DNA of 64,000 nucleotides, from NCBI RefSeq assembly GCF_016925495.1, contig NZ_CP070491.1, positions 2,232,001-2,296,000 of the forward strand, given 5' to 3'. The position numbers were made by a program, and so were the translations under genes. Below the pieces are notes generated by a model. That model was not told the origin of the DNA and ran no database searches. It saw only the letters and a program-made list of their open reading frames with translations. The first letter of the stretch is position 1, and every line of letters begins with the position of its first letter. Below are positions 32,223 through 43,668 of this stretch, one piece after another. This DNA is from Methylococcus sp. EFPC2 (GTDB taxonomy: Bacteria > Pseudomonadota > Gammaproteobacteria > Methylococcales > Methylococcaceae).

Positions 32223-33176
32223 ATGCGCGCAGTTTGGCTAGAACGACAAAAACTCTTCCCTCGGGACGATCTGCCGCCGCCCCGCATGGACGACGGCGAA
32301 GCCTTGCTACGGGTTCGCTTGGCCGGTATCTGCGGCACCGACCTCCAACTCCTGCGCGGCTATTACCCCTATGCCGGCATCCCCGGACACGAATTCGTCG
32401 GCGAGGTCGTCGAGGCATCCGATGAGTCCTGGATCGGACGGCGGGTCGTCGGCGACATCAACGTCGCCTGCGGGCAGTGCCCAGCTTGCCGAAGCGACCG
32501 GGCCCGCCATTGCGAACGGCGCAGCGTGCTCGGTATCCGCGACCGGGCGGGAGCCTTCGCCGAATACCTCACGCTGCCCCTGGACAACCTGCACCGGGTG
32601 CCCGACAACGTGCCGGACGAGGCAGCCGTTTTCGCCGAGCCCCTGGCCGCGGCGCTGGAAATTCAGGAGCAGACCCCGATTCATCCCGGCGACCGCGTGC
32701 TGGTGGTCGGCGCCGGACGGCTGGGCCAGCTGATCGCGCAAACCCTGGCCTTGACCGGCTGCGACTTGCGCGTCGTCGCGCGGCATAGCCGGCAACGCGA
32801 AATTCTCGCGTTGTCCGGCATATCGACCGTTATGGAAAGCGAAGTGGCATCGCGGCAGTTCGACATAGTCGTCGAGGCCAGCGGTTCGCCAACCGGCTTC
32901 GAACTGGCGCGCCGGGCCGTTCGGCCCCAGGGAACATTGATACTGAAATCGACCTATGCCGGTGAGCTAACGCTGAACTTGTCCTCACTGGTGGTCGACG
33001 AGTTGACCCTGGTGGGTTCGCGCTGCGGCCCCATCGATGCGGCATTGCGGCTGCTGGGAAAACAGGCGGTCGACCCGGCCCCGCTGATCGAATGCCGATA
33101 TCCCTTGAGCGCCGCCTTGGCGGCATTCGAGCACGCCGCCCGGCCCGGCGTGCTCAAGGTGCTGCTGGAACCGTAA
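32223..33176 (+). CDS. zinc-type alcohol dehydrogenase-like (MDR) protein
   Basis: A 317-residue medium-chain dehydrogenase/reductase. The catalytic-zinc region is present (AGICGTDLQLLRGYYPYAGI, PGHEFVGEV), and the structural-zinc cysteines occur as CGQCPACRSDRARHC. The nucleotide motif is VLVVGAGRLGQLIAQ (about 160-174). It would oxidise or reduce a small alcohol or polyol with NAD(P). The ATG at 32223 is 11 bases after the norR stop, so it may be cotranscribed with norR, but nothing ties it functionally to NO. It is somewhat shorter than the usual 340-350 residues. Confidence 0.85.
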   Translation: MRAVWLERQKLFPRDDLPPPRMDDGEALLRVRLAGICGTDLQLLRGYYPYAGIPGHEFVGEVVEASDESWIGRRVVGDINVACGQCPACRSDRARHCERRSVLGIRDRAGAFAEYLTLPLDNLHRVPDNVPDEAAVFAEPLAAALEIQEQTPIHPGDRVLVVGAGRLGQLIAQTLALTGCDLRVVARHSRQREILALSGISTVMESEVASRQFDIVVEASGSPTGFELARRAVRPQGTLILKSTYAGELTLNLSSLVVDELTLVGSRCGPIDAALRLLGKQAVDPAPLIECRYPLSAALAAFEHAARPGVLKVLLEP

Positions 33177-33263
33177 TCCCCTACAAATCCTCGCGTTGTA
33201 CGATACTGCCGCTGCCCCTACCATCGAAGTCTCAATACCGACAACCTTCATAACAGAGGAATT

Positions 33264-33776
33264 ATGCGCAGCTTACTGTTGACCATCGCCGCCTCCACCT
33301 TCGGGGCACTCTCGCAACCCGTCCTGGCTTCCGAGCTCAAGGTGGAAGTTCTAAAGCTGGACTCGACCGGCACCGGCGCCTCCCTGGGTTACGTGTCCAT
33401 CGCCGAAGGCGACCAGGGCCTGGTGTTCAAACCGGCGCTCAACGGCCTGGCTCCCGGCCTGCACGGCTTTCATGTGCACGAACTGCCCAATTGCGCGTCC
33501 GGGGAGAAGGACGGCAAGACGGTTGCCGGCCTGGCCGCCGGCAATCACTTCGACCCCGCCGCCACGGGCCGCCATGCGGGACCGGCCGGCGACGGCCACC
33601 TGGGCGATTTACCGGTACTGAGCGTAAGTGACGACGGCAGCGCCAGTGACGCGGTGACAGCGCCCCGCTTGAAACTCGCGGATGTCCAGGGTAAGTCCCT
33701 GATCATCCATGCGGAAAACGACAACTACGCCGACAAGCTGGGCGGCGCCCGCATCGCTTGCGGAGTGATACGCTAA
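33264..33776 (+). CDS. sodC: periplasmic Cu/Zn superoxide dismutase
   Basis: A 170-residue SodC. The signal peptide ends PVLAS. The copper and zinc ligands are visible in HGFHVHELPNC, AGNHFDPAATGRHAGPAGDGHLGDLP and LIIHAENDNYADK, and the disulfide uses the Cys of PNC and the Cys of ACGVI. It dismutates superoxide in the periplasm. The late Lys replacing the usual Pro after NYAD is a minor variation. GAGGAATT precedes the ATG. The convergent thiE gene is separated by a perfect hairpin. Confidence 0.93.
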   Translation: MRSLLLTIAASTFGALSQPVLASELKVEVLKLDSTGTGASLGYVSIAEGDQGLVFKPALNGLAPGLHGFHVHELPNCASGEKDGKTVAGLAAGNHFDPAATGRHAGPAGDGHLGDLPVLSVSDDGSASDAVTAPRLKLADVQGKSLIIHAENDNYADKLGGARIACGVIR

Positions 33777-33792
33777 AGGTTTCCGTCCCTAC

Positions 33793-33821
33793 GAGCCCCG
33801 CCGTGTAGCGCGGCGGGGCTC
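33793..33821. terminator. bidirectional hairpin between sodC and thiE
   Basis: A perfect 11-bp GC-rich stem (GAGCCCCGCCG / CGGCGGGGCTC) with a 7-base loop between convergent genes. No strong T-tract is present, so it may work as a weak bidirectional terminator. Confidence 0.6.
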
Positions 33822-33849
33822 TCTCCGCCGCCGTGCGACCCGGCGGACG

Positions 33850-34506
33850 TCATGCACCCCGGGCCGACCGGCGCCCAGTCTCCAATGCAAACAGCGGCAG
33901 AAATCGCTCGGCCGCGATTCGGGGATCATCTGCGCCGAAAACGGCATCGATGACTGCCAGCAGACCGGCTCCGGCTTCCAGCAACGCTCCGCCGTTGGCC
34001 GGCGTAATGCCGCCGATGGCCACAATGGGTAAATTCAGCCTCAGCCTCGCCGCACGCAGGGTTTCGAGACGGGCCAGGGGAGCACCGGGCTTGCTGAGGG
34101 ACGGAAAGAAGCGGCCGAAAGCGACGTAGCTCGCACCTTCGCGCTCCGCTTCGATAGCCCTGTCGACGGAGTCGTAACACGAGACCCCCAGGATCGCACC
34201 GGCCCCCAGGCGGGCTCGGGCGGCGGCGAGCGAACCGTCGTCCCGGCCCAGATGTACGCCGTCCGCACCGATCTCGGCGGCCAGTTCCACGTCGTCGTTA
34301 ATGATGAGCGGAACCCCGGCGGCGCGGCATGCGTCCAGCACCAATCGAGCTTCGGTGAGACGGTCGCGGGGCGTTTTCACCCGGTATTGGATCACCGCCG
34401 CCCCACCCCGCAGGGCGTCACGCACGGACGCGACCAATTCTTCCGGGGTGTTGTGCTTATCGGCCGTGATCGCGTAGAGGCCGCGGGTGGGAAATATCGT
34501 GTGCAT
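33850..34506 (-). CDS. thiE: thiamine-phosphate synthase
   Basis: A 218-residue ThiE (TIM barrel) that joins HMP-pyrophosphate and thiazole phosphate to give thiamine monophosphate. Visible motifs: GLYAITADKHN, GGAAVIQYRVKT, the loop INDDVELAAEIGADGVHLGRDD, GVSCYDSVDRA, YVAFGRFFPSLSKP and VAIGGITPANGG for the phosphate site. The ATG at 34506 is chosen since the fold starts there; an upstream in-frame ATG adds 10 residues. No other thi gene is adjacent, and I see no TPP riboswitch in the 90 bases upstream. Confidence 0.92.
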   Translation of the reverse strand: MHTIFPTRGLYAITADKHNTPEELVASVRDALRGGAAVIQYRVKTPRDRLTEARLVLDACRAAGVPLIINDDVELAAEIGADGVHLGRDDGSLAAARARLGAGAILGVSCYDSVDRAIEAEREGASYVAFGRFFPSLSKPGAPLARLETLRAARLRLNLPIVAIGGITPANGGALLEAGAGLLAVIDAVFGADDPRIAAERFLPLFALETGRRSARGA

Positions 34507-34596
34507 GGGAACTCGTTCGGCGGAAAGAGCGGGCACGGCCGCAGCCTGCCCGTCGAAACGGGCCTATTTCAGCACGAATCCGCCGCGACGAGCAGA

Positions 34597-35928
34597 TCAG
34601 GCGTACAGGCTAAGCAGTCCCTGGTGCACCCGCAGGCGCGTCGTGACGGCCGAGCTGCCTTCATCAGCCGATCCGGAAACAAAGCCGTCCCGGCCGGGAT
34701 AAGGCGTTTCCGACCGGCCCGAACCGGTATTCTGCTGTCCGAAGGCGAATTGAGCGGCGCGCGGGTCGCGCTGATCGCCGGGATTGTACTGGCTGACGCC
34801 GACGTCCCGCACATCGAGTTGTTGGGCACCCAGCATTTCACGCAATTTGGGCAGGGCCGACTCCACCGCATCGCGCACCGCCGACTGGTGCGTCAGGAAT
34901 TGGACGCTGGTCTGCTGGTCCTGGTTCAGCTCGATGCGCACCTCCAAGGGGCCGAGATGCGCCGGGTTGAGCTTCAGCTCCGCGGACTGCCTCCCCTGCC
35001 CCACCATCCACAACACCCGATCTCCCAGGTCCTCAGACCAGGACGGATGCGCCATCGGGCGCTCCAGGCCGGGAGGGCTCTCCGCTCCCGCGGCACGCGA
35101 CGACGCGACCTGAATCTGGGGATTGAATGCGACGGAAGCCGCCCCTGCGCCGGGTTGCGCCGTCTCGTTGACCTGCCGCGCCATGATCTGCTGGAAGCCA
35201 TAGTCCTCCCCGGACGATACGCTCGGCTCCTTGCCATCGAGGGATAGCGTCCCGCCCTGCTCCGCTTGCACCTCATTCCGCAGGCCCGCGTCCTGTGCGG
35301 CACCGGCCTGCGCCACGGGAGACTCCTGGGCGGAAGCCCTTGTGCTCGCTTGAGCCGCCATTTTTTCGCCACGATTCAGCATGTCGAGCACGGCATAGGC
35401 CAAGTTTCCCGCATCGGCGTGCTCGTATTCGTCGGTCGCCGCCTGAGCCTTCGCCGCTAGATCGCCACCGCCGGCGGCAGACGACGCCAAAGCCGCTGCA
35501 CCTTCACCACCGACCGGCTGGGCGGACACCGTGGTTTGCGGGGCGTTGATGAACTGCGCCAGCCACTCCGCCATACCGGCCAAGGAGGCAGGATCGGTCG
35601 GGGCGAGTTCACCAACCGTCGATGCATCCGGCAAGCTTTTGCCGTCGCCGACGGCTTCCTTGCCGTCCTGCGCCGTCCGGGCCGCGCCGTTCAACAGGTT
35701 TTTCAACTGGTCCATAATGGCCGAGAGCAAATCTTCCGGGGTCTCCGAACCGCTGCCATCGGGCACAGCCGGGGCCGTATCCGCCGCCCCCGGCTCGCCA
35801 CCCAAGCCTTGCAGTTGCTGCAACAGGGCACGCAGAAAGGCCTGTGGATCCGCGCCAGCCTGTGCGCCCCCCAAGCCTGACGACCCGACCGGAGCGGCCG
35901 GCAATAATGTCGCAATTTCTGTACTCAT
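34597..35928 (-). CDS. FliK-like flagellar hook-length control protein (orphan)
   Basis: A 443-residue protein whose C-terminal part (about 300-400) holds the Flg_hook (FliK C-terminal) signature LNPAHLGPLEVRIEL followed by VQFLTHQSAVRDAVESALPKLREML. The rest is Ala/Gly/Ser/Gln-rich, low-complexity and probably disordered, as in FliK molecular rulers. FliK switches the flagellar exporter from hook to filament subunits. No other flagellar gene is present within 20 kb on either side, so this is either a detached fliK or a protein that uses the fold for another secretion system. The start at 35928 is the only reasonable one. Confidence 0.8.
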   Translation of the reverse strand: MSTEIATLLPAAPVGSSGLGGAQAGADPQAFLRALLQQLQGLGGEPGAADTAPAVPDGSGSETPEDLLSAIMDQLKNLLNGAARTAQDGKEAVGDGKSLPDASTVGELAPTDPASLAGMAEWLAQFINAPQTTVSAQPVGGEGAAALASSAAGGGDLAAKAQAATDEYEHADAGNLAYAVLDMLNRGEKMAAQASTRASAQESPVAQAGAAQDAGLRNEVQAEQGGTLSLDGKEPSVSSGEDYGFQQIMARQVNETAQPGAGAASVAFNPQIQVASSRAAGAESPPGLERPMAHPSWSEDLGDRVLWMVGQGRQSAELKLNPAHLGPLEVRIELNQDQQTSVQFLTHQSAVRDAVESALPKLREMLGAQQLDVRDVGVSQYNPGDQRDPRAAQFAFGQQNTGSGRSETPYPGRDGFVSGSADEGSSAVTTRLRVHQGLLSLYA

Positions 35929-36070
35929 GAGCTGAACTCCCCAACGCTACTACCTCAGGACAAGCAGGATTGATGCCTTTCCCCGTCCACGGCCTACGCC
36001 GCCCCGTCGCCCATTGGTCTGGCGCTTGGCGGCGGATACAATGTCGACTTTGCGACACCTAGCCCACTCC

Positions 36071-37120
<1,050 letters not shown>

Positions 37121-37142
37121 GTCGGCCGAGGAAGTCGCCGGA

Positions 37143-37625
37143 ATGAATCAGCTCTTAGCCATCGCCGCCGGAGGCTCCGCAGGCGCCCTCGCGCGCTACT
37201 GGGTGGCGAACGGCGTCTACGCCTGGCTGGGCCGCGACTTTCCCTATGGCACGCTGCTGGTCAATGTTTCGGGCTGTTTGTTGATGGGCTTGCTGAGCGA
37301 ACTGGCCACCCAGCGCTTCGCCCTGAGCGGCGAATTCCGCGCCGCCGTGCTCATCGGTTTCCTGGGCGCTTACACGACCTTCTCGACCTTCGCCCTGGAA
37401 ACCCTGAACCTGTTCGAACAGGGCAGCTTTTTCAAGGTGTTGCTGAACGTGACCCTCAGCGTTCTGCTCTGCCTCGCCGCCGTCTGGCTGGGCGCCGTCG
37501 TGGGTCGGCGTCTGTTCGCCGGCGGCCTGGGGCTGACGCTGGAAGCCGGCATTTCCTGGCCCTGGGCGGCGGCGGGCGTGGCGCTCGCCTTCCTCGCCGG
37601 GCTGTGGCTGGGCCGGCAAATCTAA
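37143..37625 (+). CDS. crcB: fluoride ion channel CrcB/Fluc
   Basis: A 160-residue four-helix membrane protein of the CrcB (Fluc) family that lets fluoride leave the cell. The N-terminal AAGGSAGALARYWVANGV is followed by GTLLVNVSGCLLMGLLSE (the conserved GTxxVNxxG motif), GFLGAYTTFSTFALET with the gating phenylalanines, and a last hydrophobic segment about 30 residues longer than the typical approximately 125-residue protein. It is 22 bases downstream of mtnA. No fluoride riboswitch can fit in that spacer. Confidence 0.92.
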   Translation: MNQLLAIAAGGSAGALARYWVANGVYAWLGRDFPYGTLLVNVSGCLLMGLLSELATQRFALSGEFRAAVLIGFLGAYTTFSTFALETLNLFEQGSFFKVLLNVTLSVLLCLAAVWLGAVVGRRLFAGGLGLTLEAGISWPWAAAGVALAFLAGLWLGRQI

Positions 37626-38933
<1,308 letters not shown>

Positions 38934-39057
38934 TCCCCCCACACCGCGCTGATGAACGGTGCCGGCCGGTCTACGCAGTAGACGGCGAAAACCGGGGGTC
39001 ATCGCCCGTTACTATCGCTAAGCAAACGATTTTTTTCTAACTCACAGGGAATTACGC

Positions 39058-40389
39058 ATGAAAGTCACCGTATTCGGTTCCGGTTATGTCGGTTTGGTCA
39101 CAGGCGCCTGTCTGGCGGAGGTTGGCAACGACGTGGTCTGCGTCGATATCGACCAGGGCAAGATCGACCGCCTCAACCAGGGCGAGATCCCGATCCACGA
39201 ACCCGGCCTGGATGCCGTCGTCGAACGCAACCGGGCGGCCAAGCGCCTGCATTTCACCACCGACGTCGCCACCGGCGTGGCGCACGGTTTGTTCCAGTTC
39301 ATCGCGGTCGGCACCCCGCCCGACGAGGACGGCTCGGCCGATTTGCAATACGTGCTGGCGGTGGCCAAAAGCATCGCCGAACACCAACAGGACTATCGCG
39401 TGGTGGTGAACAAGTCCACCGTGCCGGTCGGCACCGCCGACAAGGTGCGCGATGCCATCAAGGCGCGCCAGGCCGAATTGGGCAAGAACATCGAATTCGA
39501 CGTGGTCTCCAACCCCGAATTCCTCAAGGAAGGCGCCGCCATTGAAGACTTCATGAAACCCGACCGCATCGTGGTGGGCACCGACAATCCGCGCACCACC
39601 GAGTTGCTGCGCGCGCTCTATGCGCCCTTCAACCGCAACCACGACCGCCTGGTGTGCATGGACATCCGCTCCTCCGAGCTGACCAAATACGCCGCCAACG
39701 CCATGCTGGCCACCAAGATCAGCTTCATGAACGAACTGGCCAACCTGGCCGAGCGGCTGGGCGCCGACATCGAAAAGGTGCGCGTGGGCATCGGCTCCGA
39801 TCCCCGCATCGGCTACCACTTCATCTACCCCGGCTGCGGCTACGGCGGCTCCTGCTTCCCCAAGGACGTCAAGGCCTTGGAACGCATCGCCCGTGAAGTG
39901 GATTACCAGGCCGAACTGTTGCAGGCGGTCGAGTCGGTCAACGACCGGCAGAAATTCAAGGTGTTCGAGCAGATCAACACCCACTTCAAGGGCGACCTGA
40001 AGGGCAAGACCATCGCCCTCTGGGGCCTGGCTTTCAAGCCCAATACCGACGATATGCGCGAAGCGCCCAGCCGGGTGCTGATCGAAGCCTTATGGGCGGC
40101 GGGGGCGAAAGTGCGGGCCTATGATCCGGTCGCACAGGAAGAGGCCCATCGCATCTACGGCGAGCGCCCGGATTTCGCTCTGGCCGCAAGCGCCGAAGAC
40201 GCCTTGCAAGGCGCCGACGCCCTGGCCGTGGTGACCGAATGGAATGTGTTCCGCAGCCCGGATTTCGGGCAGATCAAGGCGGCCTTGAAAGAGCCCGCCA
40301 TTTTCGACGGGCGCAATCTCTACGATCCCCGGCAGTTGAAGGAACTCGGCTTCCACCATTACGCCATCGGGCGGGTGCAGCGGAACTGA
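39058..40389 (+). CDS. ugd: UDP-glucose 6-dehydrogenase
   Basis: A 443-residue NAD-dependent enzyme oxidising UDP-glucose to UDP-glucuronate, a precursor for exopolysaccharide or lipid A modification. The N-terminal Rossmann motif is [20 protein letters not shown]. The catalytic cysteine is in [10 protein letters not shown] (about residue 266), and the C-terminal UDP-binding domain contains [20 protein letters not shown]. The length and all active-site segments are normal. It is monocistronic, with a perfect hairpin just after the stop shared with convergent zwf. Confidence 0.96.
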   Translation: MKVTVFGSGYVGLVTGACLAEVGNDVVCVDIDQGKIDRLNQGEIPIHEPGLDAVVERNRAAKRLHFTTDVATGVAHGLFQFIAVGTPPDEDGSADLQYVLAVAKSIAEHQQDYRVVVNKSTVPVGTADKVRDAIKARQAELGKNIEFDVVSNPEFLKEGAAIEDFMKPDRIVVGTDNPRTTELLRALYAPFNRNHDRLVCMDIRSSELTKYAANAMLATKISFMNELANLAERLGADIEKVRVGIGSDPRIGYHFIYPGCGYGGSCFPKDVKALERIAREVDYQAELLQAVESVNDRQKFKVFEQINTHFKGDLKGKTIALWGLAFKPNTDDMREAPSRVLIEALWAAGAKVRAYDPVAQEEAHRIYGERPDFALAASAEDALQGADALAVVTEWNVFRSPDFGQIKAALKEPAIFDGRNLYDPRQLKELGFHHYAIGRVQRN

Positions 40390-40395
40390 GTTAGC

Positions 40396-40427
40396 GTACT
40401 CGGGCCGGCCGGACCCGGCCCGAGTAC
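40396..40427. terminator. bidirectional hairpin between ugd and zwf
   Basis: A perfect 13-bp inverted repeat (GTACTCGGGCCGG / CCGGCCCGAGTAC) with a 6-base loop between convergent genes. T-runs are absent. Confidence 0.65.
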
Positions 40428-40438
40428 CCGCCTCTGGA

Positions 40439-41926
40439 TCAGCAGCCGTCGAGCGCCATGGAGTTGCGCCAACACTGATCCTCCCGCTCGAACAAGCGGT
40501 TCGCCTCCACCGGCCCCCAGGTACCCGCGGGGTAGGTCTGGATGAAATCCCGCTCCATGGCCCACACTTTCAGCATCGGGTCCACCACCCGCCACGCCCA
40601 GGTGACCTCGTCGGAACGCAGGTACTGGGAATGGTCGCCCTCGATCACGTCCAGCAGCAAGGTTTCATAGGCATCCAGCTTGTAGTCGCAGCCTTCCGGC
40701 GTGCAGGTGCTGGCGTCCAGCTGCGTGGTGCGCGTCCGCATGCCGATGCCCGGCTCGCGGATCTGCACCTCGGCGCGTATGCACTGCTCCGGCTGTATGC
40801 CTAATAGCAGCCAGTTCTGCGGAATATCGTGGATGGGCGTCTCGCGGAACAACTGCTGCGGCGGATGCTTGAAGCGGATGGCGATATGCGAACCGTGGCG
40901 CGCCATGCGCTTGCCGGTGCGCAGATAAAAAGGCACGTTGCGCCAGCGCCAATTGTCGATGTAAAGCTTCATGGCGGCATAGGTTTCGGTGGTGCTGTGA
41001 GCCGGTATGTCCGCCTCTTCCAGATAGCCCGGAACCGACTGGCCGCCGATGTGTCCGCGTCCGTACTGGGCGCGGAAAGCGTGGGCGTGTACGGCGTTCT
41101 TGGGGATGGGGCGTATGGACTTGAGCACCTTCACCTTCTCGTCGCGTATGGATTCGGCATCCAGATTGGGCGGCGGCTCCATCGCGACCAGCGCGAGCAT
41201 CTGCATCAGATGGCTTTGTATCATGTCGCGCAAGGCCCCGGCACCCTCGTAAAAGCTAGCCCTGTCCTCGATGCCGGCCGACTCGCAGTGCGTGATCTGC
41301 ACGTGATCGATGAAATTCCTGTTCCACAGGGGCTCCAGCATGATGTTGGCGAAACGGAACAGAAACACGTTCTGCACCGTTTCCTTGCCCAGATAATGGT
41401 CGATGCGGAACAACTGGTGTTCGTCGAAATCCCGGCGCAAGCCGTGATCCAGGCTCTCGGCGTCCTCGAGGTCGTAGCCGAACGGCTTTTCGATCACCAG
41501 CCGGCGCCAGCCGCCTGACTCCTGATTCAAACCCACCGCCGCCAACGATCGCGCCACGCCCTTGTATTCCGCCGGCGGCAAGGACAGATAAAAAACCTGA
41601 TTGGACGGAAATTCCGCCGTGGTCTCCAGCGTATTCCGCAATTGTTCGAACGATGCCGGCTCGGCAATGTCGCCTTTGAAATAATGCAGGCGCGCGAGAA
41701 ATTGAGGCAGGCTCTGGCTATCGACGAGCTTTGCCGCAGGCTCCAGCCACTTGCCGACTTCCTTGCGCCAGGAATCCGTAGTCCAATCCTTGCGGCCGAC
41801 GCACAGGATGACCAGTCCCTTGGGCAACTGACCCGCGACATCCAGGTTGAACAGGGATGGCAGCAGTTTGGTGCGCGACAGATGACCGGTGGAACCAAAG
41901 ATCACGAATACGCAGGAATCGAGCAT
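40439..41926 (-). CDS. zwf: glucose-6-phosphate 1-dehydrogenase
   Basis: A 495-residue G6PD, the NADP-linked entry into the oxidative pentose phosphate and Entner-Doudoroff routes. The N-terminal nucleotide motif is VIFGSTGHLSRTKLLPSLFN, with unusual Ser/His in place of the common Ala/Asp. The conserved substrate motif RIDHYLGKETVQN (about 175-187) includes the catalytic His region, and the EKPFG segment is present. The length is normal. It overlaps nothing and lies convergent to ugd. No gnd, edd or eda gene is adjacent. Confidence 0.95.
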   Translation of the reverse strand: MLDSCVFVIFGSTGHLSRTKLLPSLFNLDVAGQLPKGLVILCVGRKDWTTDSWRKEVGKWLEPAAKLVDSQSLPQFLARLHYFKGDIAEPASFEQLRNTLETTAEFPSNQVFYLSLPPAEYKGVARSLAAVGLNQESGGWRRLVIEKPFGYDLEDAESLDHGLRRDFDEHQLFRIDHYLGKETVQNVFLFRFANIMLEPLWNRNFIDHVQITHCESAGIEDRASFYEGAGALRDMIQSHLMQMLALVAMEPPPNLDAESIRDEKVKVLKSIRPIPKNAVHAHAFRAQYGRGHIGGQSVPGYLEEADIPAHSTTETYAAMKLYIDNWRWRNVPFYLRTGKRMARHGSHIAIRFKHPPQQLFRETPIHDIPQNWLLLGIQPEQCIRAEVQIREPGIGMRTRTTQLDASTCTPEGCDYKLDAYETLLLDVIEGDHSQYLRSDEVTWAWRVVDPMLKVWAMERDFIQTYPAGTWGPVEANRLFEREDQCWRNSMALDGC

Positions 41927-42034
41927 GGCGGCTTTCCCCTGGATTGGGTGTGGTGGAAAATGCGCTCTCAGGCCAACGGTGCGGAGACCATCCCGGACGC
42001 CCGGCCCCTCGGTTATTGTCGATAAGGTAGGCGA

Positions 42035-42631
42035 ATGAGCGAAGAAAGACTAGATCGCGCCCTGAGCATGATAGATCAGGCCAACGGGGAAGACCCGGAA
42101 CGGGAAAACTGGCAAGGACAGGATTACCCCAGGGCGCTGCTGTACGGGCTGCGGATGTCGGCCTGGCTGGAAAAACTGACACCGGAGCCGAACGACGCGC
42201 AGCGCATAGCGGCCCGGGCCCAGCATATCCGCCGCTGGACTGTGCCGCGCGACAGCTATCCGGCGACGCGGGAAGGTTATCTGCAATGGCGTAGTTTTCT
42301 TTATCGTTTCCATGCCGAACAGGCCGCCGCTATCGCGCACGAAAACGGCTACCCCGAAAGCGTGGTTGCGGCGGTGAAGAAAATGGTCGGCAAGCAAGGC
42401 ATCAAGCAGGATGCCGAGGTGCAGCTTATCGAAGACGTCGCATGCCTGGTATTCCTGGAACATTATTTCCCCGATTTCGCCGAAGGCTATGACGAAGAAA
42501 AGCTGATCGGCATCGTGCGCAAAACCTGGCGCAAGATGTCCGATCAGGCCCGGCAAGCCGCCCTGCAACTGAGTTTGCCGGAAACGCTGACGGGCGTCGT
42601 CGGCAAGGCGCTCGAGGAAACTGCTCAATAA
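42035..42631 (+). CDS. DUF4202-family protein
   Basis: A 198-residue soluble protein matching the DUF4202 family in length and key sequence: RALSMIDQANGEDP at the start, RAQHIRRWTVPRDSYPATREGYLQWR in the middle and EDVACLVFLEHYFPDF later. The pattern of His and Asp residues (AQHIRRW, LIEDVACLVFLEHY) resembles HD-type metal centres, so a phosphohydrolase role is possible but unproven. Its stop overlaps the start of the CDF transporter gene by one base, so the two are probably cotranscribed. Confidence 0.85.
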   Translation: MSEERLDRALSMIDQANGEDPERENWQGQDYPRALLYGLRMSAWLEKLTPEPNDAQRIAARAQHIRRWTVPRDSYPATREGYLQWRSFLYRFHAEQAAAIAHENGYPESVVAAVKKMVGKQGIKQDAEVQLIEDVACLVFLEHYFPDFAEGYDEEKLIGIVRKTWRKMSDQARQAALQLSLPETLTGVVGKALEETAQ

Positions 42632-43668
42632 TGCCCTTTTGGAAAACCTCCCCTAAACGGCGCGACGACACGGAAATAGCCATCGACTCCTCATCAGCCG
42701 GTCGTAATCACTTGGCGCGCTATGCGTGCCTGTCCATCACGGCCGCGCTGATCACCATGGCGTTGAAAACCTGGGCCTGGTGGCTCACCGGATCCGTCGG
42801 ACTGCTCTCCGACGCGATGGAGTCCCTGGTGAATCTGGTCGCCGCCCTGATGGCCCTGATCATGCTGCTGGTGGCGGCCCGCCCACCCGACGACCAGCAT
42901 CATTACGGCCATGGCAAGGCGGAGTATTTTTCCAGTGGCCTGGAAGGCGCTCTGATCATCGTGGCCGCCGCCGGCATCGCCGTCACGGCCTGGGATCGCT
43001 GGCAACACCCGCGGCCCTTGCAGGCGCTGGACGTCGGCCTGGCATGGTCCGCGCTGGCGGCACTGGTCAACCTTGGGGTGGCGTTGATTTTGTTACGCGT
43101 GGGCAAACGCTACGGCTCGATCAGCCTGGAAGCCGACGCCAAACACCTGCTGACGGACGTGTGGACATCGGCAGGCGTGCTGGCCGCATTGGGGGCGGTC
43201 TTATACACCGGCCGCTTATGGCTGGATCCGGTCATCGCCGGCTTGGTGGCGCTCAACATCGTGTGGTCCGGCCTGCAACTGATATACCGCTCCGCATCCG
43301 GACTGCTGGACGCCACGCTACCCGCGGAAGAGAACCGGCGCATAGATGCCGTCATCGCGCGCTACCGGGAACGGGGCGTGGTGTTTCACGACCTGCGCAC
43401 CCGCCAGTCCGGGATGCAGCGCTTCATGACCGTGCACGTGCTGGTTCCCGGCGCGATGTCCGTACAGCAAGGCCACGATCTGGTCGAAACGATAGAAGCG
43501 GAGATCCGCCAAACGGTTCCCGGCATCCAAATCATCAGCCATCTGGAACCGCTTGAAGATCCGGCCTCCTTCGTTCATGGCCGGCCCGAGCACGCCGTCG
43601 ACGTCGGCAGGCTGACGCTGGAGCAGGCGCCGAAACCCGACACGCGGGCCGACGACTTTATCCGGTGA
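42631..43668 (+). CDS. cation diffusion facilitator transporter
   Basis: A 345-residue CDF-family metal exporter with six transmembrane helices in the first 215 residues. Metal-site segments are GLLSDAMESLVNLVAALMAL on helix 2 and LEADAKHLLTDVWTSAGVLAA on helix 5, together with the conserved loop HHYGHGKAEYFSSGLEG. A C-terminal cytoplasmic ferredoxin-like domain covers about 225-315. It probably exports Zn, Fe or another divalent cation by proton exchange. Its last 11 bp overlap the convergent potassium-channel gene. Confidence 0.92.
   Translation: MPFWKTSPKRRDDTEIAIDSSSAGRNHLARYACLSITAALITMALKTWAWWLTGSVGLLSDAMESLVNLVAALMALIMLLVAARPPDDQHHYGHGKAEYFSSGLEGALIIVAAAGIAVTAWDRWQHPRPLQALDVGLAWSALAALVNLGVALILLRVGKRYGSISLEADAKHLLTDVWTSAGVLAALGAVLYTGRLWLDPVIAGLVALNIVWSGLQLIYRSASGLLDATLPAEENRRIDAVIARYRERGVVFHDLRTRQSGMQRFMTVHVLVPGAMSVQQGHDLVETIEAEIRQTVPGIQIISHLEPLEDPASFVHGRPEHAVDVGRLTLEQAPKPDTRADDFIR

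Noticed and set aside
34507-34596. TPP riboswitch before thiE
   Set aside because: I see no conserved CTGAGA-type element in the roughly 90 bases upstream of the gene.
37121-37142. Fluoride riboswitch before crcB
   Set aside because: The gap to mtnA is only 22 bases, too short for the aptamer.
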